Below are positions 61,867-64,000 of a stretch of DNA of 64,000 bases, piece by piece; positions within the stretch are counted from its first letter, which is position 1; the number at the start of each line of letters is the position of its first letter. The DNA comes from Aquimarina sp040786285 (GTDB lineage Bacteria > Bacteroidota > Bacteroidia > Flavobacteriales > Flavobacteriaceae): contig NZ_JBFMKQ010000002.1 of assembly GCF_040786285.1 (NCBI RefSeq), positions 868,001-932,000 of the forward strand, written 5' to 3'. Position numbers and translations under genes: made by a program. The notes under the pieces are model-generated. The model worked only from the letters and a program-made list of their open reading frames with translations. It was not told the origin of the DNA and did no database searches.

Positions 61867-62235
61867 TCATTTATTCCTAAAATGTGGTGATTCTTCTTCT
61901 GTAACATCAATAATAAAGTATTTGGTGTCTCCCAACCACGAAATTTTGGCAAAACGTTCTTTGTATTTCAGCTTTACATATCGTCCTTGAAATTTTTTAA
62001 GCTTCTTAATGATATCCTTTTCTTTATCTTCTACAGAAAAACTAAAGATCTGCGCCCCTGATATTCCTTGGCTGATCTCGCCTTCCCAGGTTTTTACAAC
62101 AACTCCTTTGTTACTAAATTTTATCAGTTCACCACTACGAGTTCCTTCACTATACGAGGCATAATACACAAAAGCGTACCAACCAGCAAAGAGAACCAGA
62201 ATAGCGATAATAATAATTGCGAGTACTTTTTTCAT
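61867..62235 (-). CDS. Hypothetical single-pass membrane protein
   Basis: 122 residues with an N-terminal membrane helix (VLAIIIIAILVLFAGWYAFVY) and a soluble beta-rich part (SGELIKFSNKGVVVKTWEGE). Homologues are often mislabelled 6-phosphogluconate dehydrogenase; no such domain is seen. The start lies two bases from the end of the serine hydrolase gene, so they are cotranscribed. Confidence 0.65.
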   Translation of the reverse strand: MKKVLAIIIIAILVLFAGWYAFVYYASYSEGTRSGELIKFSNKGVVVKTWEGEISQGISGAQIFSFSVEDKEKDIIKKLKKFQGRYVKLKYKERFAKISWLGDTKYFIIDVTEEESPHFRNK

Positions 62236-62237
62236 AG

Positions 62238-63389
62238 TTATAATGCGTTATACACTTTAGTCATAAATTCATCGATCTGATTAGGTGCTAACCATCTTGT
62301 AACCACAAGTAGGTTTTGTTTTTGATCTATTACAATAAAATTACCGCCAAAACCTGCGGCATAAAAGAGATGCTCTGGCAATCCATCCCAATGTCGTGTT
62401 CCTTTTTGGTTTAACCACCACATGAATCCGTAGTTAGAATTGGCTTGAGAAGGTGTTGTAGCTTCGGTAATCCAAGCTTCAGATAGCAATTGTTGTCCGT
62501 TCCAGTTACCATTATTCATAAATAAAAGGCCAAATCGTGCGTGATCTAGGGTATTAATAAACAATCCACCACCAGAGTGACCACCACCGCTTACCGATTG
62601 CATCTTAATGCCATCAATATTAACCCATGAGTTGTTATATCCGTACCATCTCCAGGTAGTAGAAGCACCTATGGGATCCATGACTTTTTCTTTTAGTACC
62701 TGTGGTAATGGTTTTCTCCAGACATGCAACAGTGAGTAAGCCAATACATTAACACGAACGTCATTGTATTCAAAAAAAGTTCCTGGCTCATTTAATTTTC
62801 TTGATCTCCAATCATCAATACCACCTTCTTTTGGGGGGCGATCGGCCCAATCATACCCTCCCCATAATTGCCCTGACCAATCTGATGATTGCGTAAGTAA
62901 ATGTCTCCAGGAGATTTTGTGATTATGATCTCCATCAAAAGTATGGTCCCAAATGTAGTTATGGGTAAAGTCATCTACAGAAGCGATTAGTTTTTTATCG
63001 ATCACCAATCCGGCCATCGTAGATAAATAACTTTTAGTGACACTAAAGGTCATGTCTACACGATTTATATCTCCCCATTTAGCAATGATATACCCGTCTT
63101 TGATAATTAGTCCGGCTGGGCCACCTCTTTTTTTAGTAGGCCCCAGGATAGTATGGTACGGTTCTCTCTCAAAACCTTTTAGGATGGCTTGCCGCAAATC
63201 TTTAGGGCCAGAATACTCGTTGTTTTTAGCAAACTGTACGGCATTATCCAGCTTTTGAACATCTATTTTAAATTGTGAAGGTGATTTTTCCTGCCAATTT
63301 CCTCGCTCTGGGAAATAGGTTTGTTGGGCTATTGTAACTTGAGTGACTATCCCAATCAGAAAAAAAATAAAAATATCTCTTATATACAT
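62238..63389 (-). CDS. Secreted serine hydrolase, beta-lactamase/class C-like
   Basis: 383 residues with signal peptide (IFIFFLIGIVTQVTIAQ). S-x-x-K motif in TFSVTKSYLSTMAG, Y-x-N-type motif in FFEYNDVRVNVLAY, and HSGGGLF in place of the KTG box. These belong to penicillin-binding-protein-like esterases or peptidases; resistance is not implied. Operon with the next membrane protein gene. Confidence 0.85.
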   Translation of the reverse strand: MYIRDIFIFFLIGIVTQVTIAQQTYFPERGNWQEKSPSQFKIDVQKLDNAVQFAKNNEYSGPKDLRQAILKGFEREPYHTILGPTKKRGGPAGLIIKDGYIIAKWGDINRVDMTFSVTKSYLSTMAGLVIDKKLIASVDDFTHNYIWDHTFDGDHNHKISWRHLLTQSSDWSGQLWGGYDWADRPPKEGGIDDWRSRKLNEPGTFFEYNDVRVNVLAYSLLHVWRKPLPQVLKEKVMDPIGASTTWRWYGYNNSWVNIDGIKMQSVSGGGHSGGGLFINTLDHARFGLLFMNNGNWNGQQLLSEAWITEATTPSQANSNYGFMWWLNQKGTRHWDGLPEHLFYAAGFGGNFIVIDQKQNLLVVTRWLAPNQIDEFMTKVYNAL

Positions 63390-63398
63390 AGCCGGTTA

Positions 63399-63734
63399 TT
63401 AAATACTACTATTTTGTTTTTTTAAGGTTTTTTGAATGATCATAAAAAAGCCTATTAAAAATAATACATATCCCACAAAAGAGATGGCATTTACAACCAC
63501 ACTAACCAATGAAAATAGGTCCATCCCCCATTCCTGTATAAATAAATATAAAAATTGGTTTGCAATGGCTACCAGTAAGATCAGGATGTTGCCTATTAGT
63601 ATTAAAATGCCGGGGGTCTTGGCATCGGCTTTAGATAAATAGTAGATCGCCAGAATAATAAAAAATAATATAGGGACTATATAAAACAAAATTCCTGTTA
63701 CCCTAAGTAATATATCGGTGAAGTTAGATTCCAT
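63399..63734 (-). CDS. Small membrane protein, paralogue of the next gene
   Basis: 111 residues, three predicted helices. It shares IYYLSKADAKTPGILILIGN with IYYLFKIGAKADSILLLIGS of the gene behind it, so the two are tandem duplicates. Function unknown. Confidence 0.6.
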   Translation of the reverse strand: MESNFTDILLRVTGILFYIVPILFFIILAIYYLSKADAKTPGILILIGNILILLVAIANQFLYLFIQEWGMDLFSLVSVVVNAISFVGYVLFLIGFFMIIQKTLKKQNSSI

Positions 63735-63748
63735 AAGTATTTATTTTT

Positions 63749-64000
63749 TCATGTTTTGTTTAACCCAATGTTTTTTATTACTCTTCTAACCAGGATAAAA
63801 AAACCAATTAAAAACAGCAAAGAGCCTACAAAAGAAAACCCTTGCAGTATATACGTAAATTGTAAGTAGGCCTCGGTACCCCAAATCTTAGCATATAAGG
63901 CTCCTACAGTAGTTGCAAGAGTGCACACTAACGAAATAATACTACCGATTAGTAATAAGATGCTATCGGCTTTGGCGCCTATTTTAAACAAATAGTATAT
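63749..64000 (-). CDS. Small membrane protein, 5' end outside the window
   Basis: The frame is open to the window edge (IYYLFKIGAKADSILLLIGS), two further helices, end LVRRVIKNIGLNKT. By comparison with its paralogue about 30 residues with the first helix lie beyond the window. A TTG at 63991 is not the true start. Confidence 0.6.
   Translation of the reverse strand: MYYLFKIGAKADSILLLIGSIISLVCTLATTVGALYAKIWGTEAYLQFTYILQGFSFVGSLLFLIGFFILVRRVIKNIGLNKT

Noticed and set aside
62238..63389. Antibiotic-resistance beta-lactamase
   Set aside because: The S-x-x-K and Y-x-N-type motifs fit the broad serine hydrolase family; HSGGG replaces KTG and nothing supports resistance.

Overview
The window looks like a chromosomal piece of a marine flavobacterium (Bacteroidota, Flavobacteriaceae; an Aquimarina-like genus is a guess). 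Several signs agree: AT-rich DNA, promoters of the TTTG-N19-TAnnTTTG type, a type IX secretion (T9SS) tail on the amylase, DUF4199 proteins, a short CarB, the GlmU-like nucleotidyltransferase of Bacteroidetes, and many lipoproteins. No tRNA, rRNA, CRISPR array or intact insertion sequence was seen.

Layout. 1-7.8 kb is carbohydrate metabolism: the end of an MFS transporter with no ATG, a fused trehalose-6-phosphate synthase/phosphatase, a divergent GH15 enzyme, a CBM9-like lipoprotein and a T9SS-secreted GH13 alpha-amylase. 8.4-16.5 kb is a fatty-acid beta-oxidation regulon (marR-fadN-fadA-fadE plus fadD); an identical 17-bp palindromic site lies upstream of both marR and fadD. 16.6-23.3 kb holds purL, an RsmB-like rRNA methyltransferase, a BNR-repeat lipoprotein and the end of an ECF-sigma operon. 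24.4-25.8 kb has no protein gene. It carries four tandem 295-bp units, each with its own promoter, a conserved ~130-nt transcript and an intrinsic terminator: an array of four paralogous small RNA genes. 25.8-45.6 kb is mostly housekeeping (phosphosugar mutase, glycosyltransferase, L31, L34, MtaB, lytic transglycosylase, CarB). It also holds a candidate leader-type peptide gene at 33.0 kb, next to a remnant of the neighbouring peptide-binding lipoprotein gene.

45.6-61.3 kb is the accessory region. A 21-bp minisatellite precedes two large YD/RHS genes. The second RHS protein ends in a variable tip that closely resembles the catalytic domain of colicin M (a lipid II hydrolase) and is followed at once by a lipoprotein that is probably its immunity protein. 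Downstream is an array of small modules on the same strand: an orphan RHS core with another tip, a membrane protein as probable immunity, further orphan small proteins, a split TPR/TonB-like gene and a ParE-type toxin-antitoxin pair. Most modules end in the same structured element, a REP-like hairpin whose stem sequence varies between copies while pairing is kept, often followed by a terminator hairpin. A fragment of a RAYT-type (REP-associated) transposase lies between two inverted copies, which suggests how the element spread.

61.3-64 kb returns to ordinary genes: an acyl-CoA thioesterase, a serine hydrolase and small membrane proteins, the last one cut by the window end. The two most unusual systems are the sRNA array and the RHS tip/immunity cassette array.
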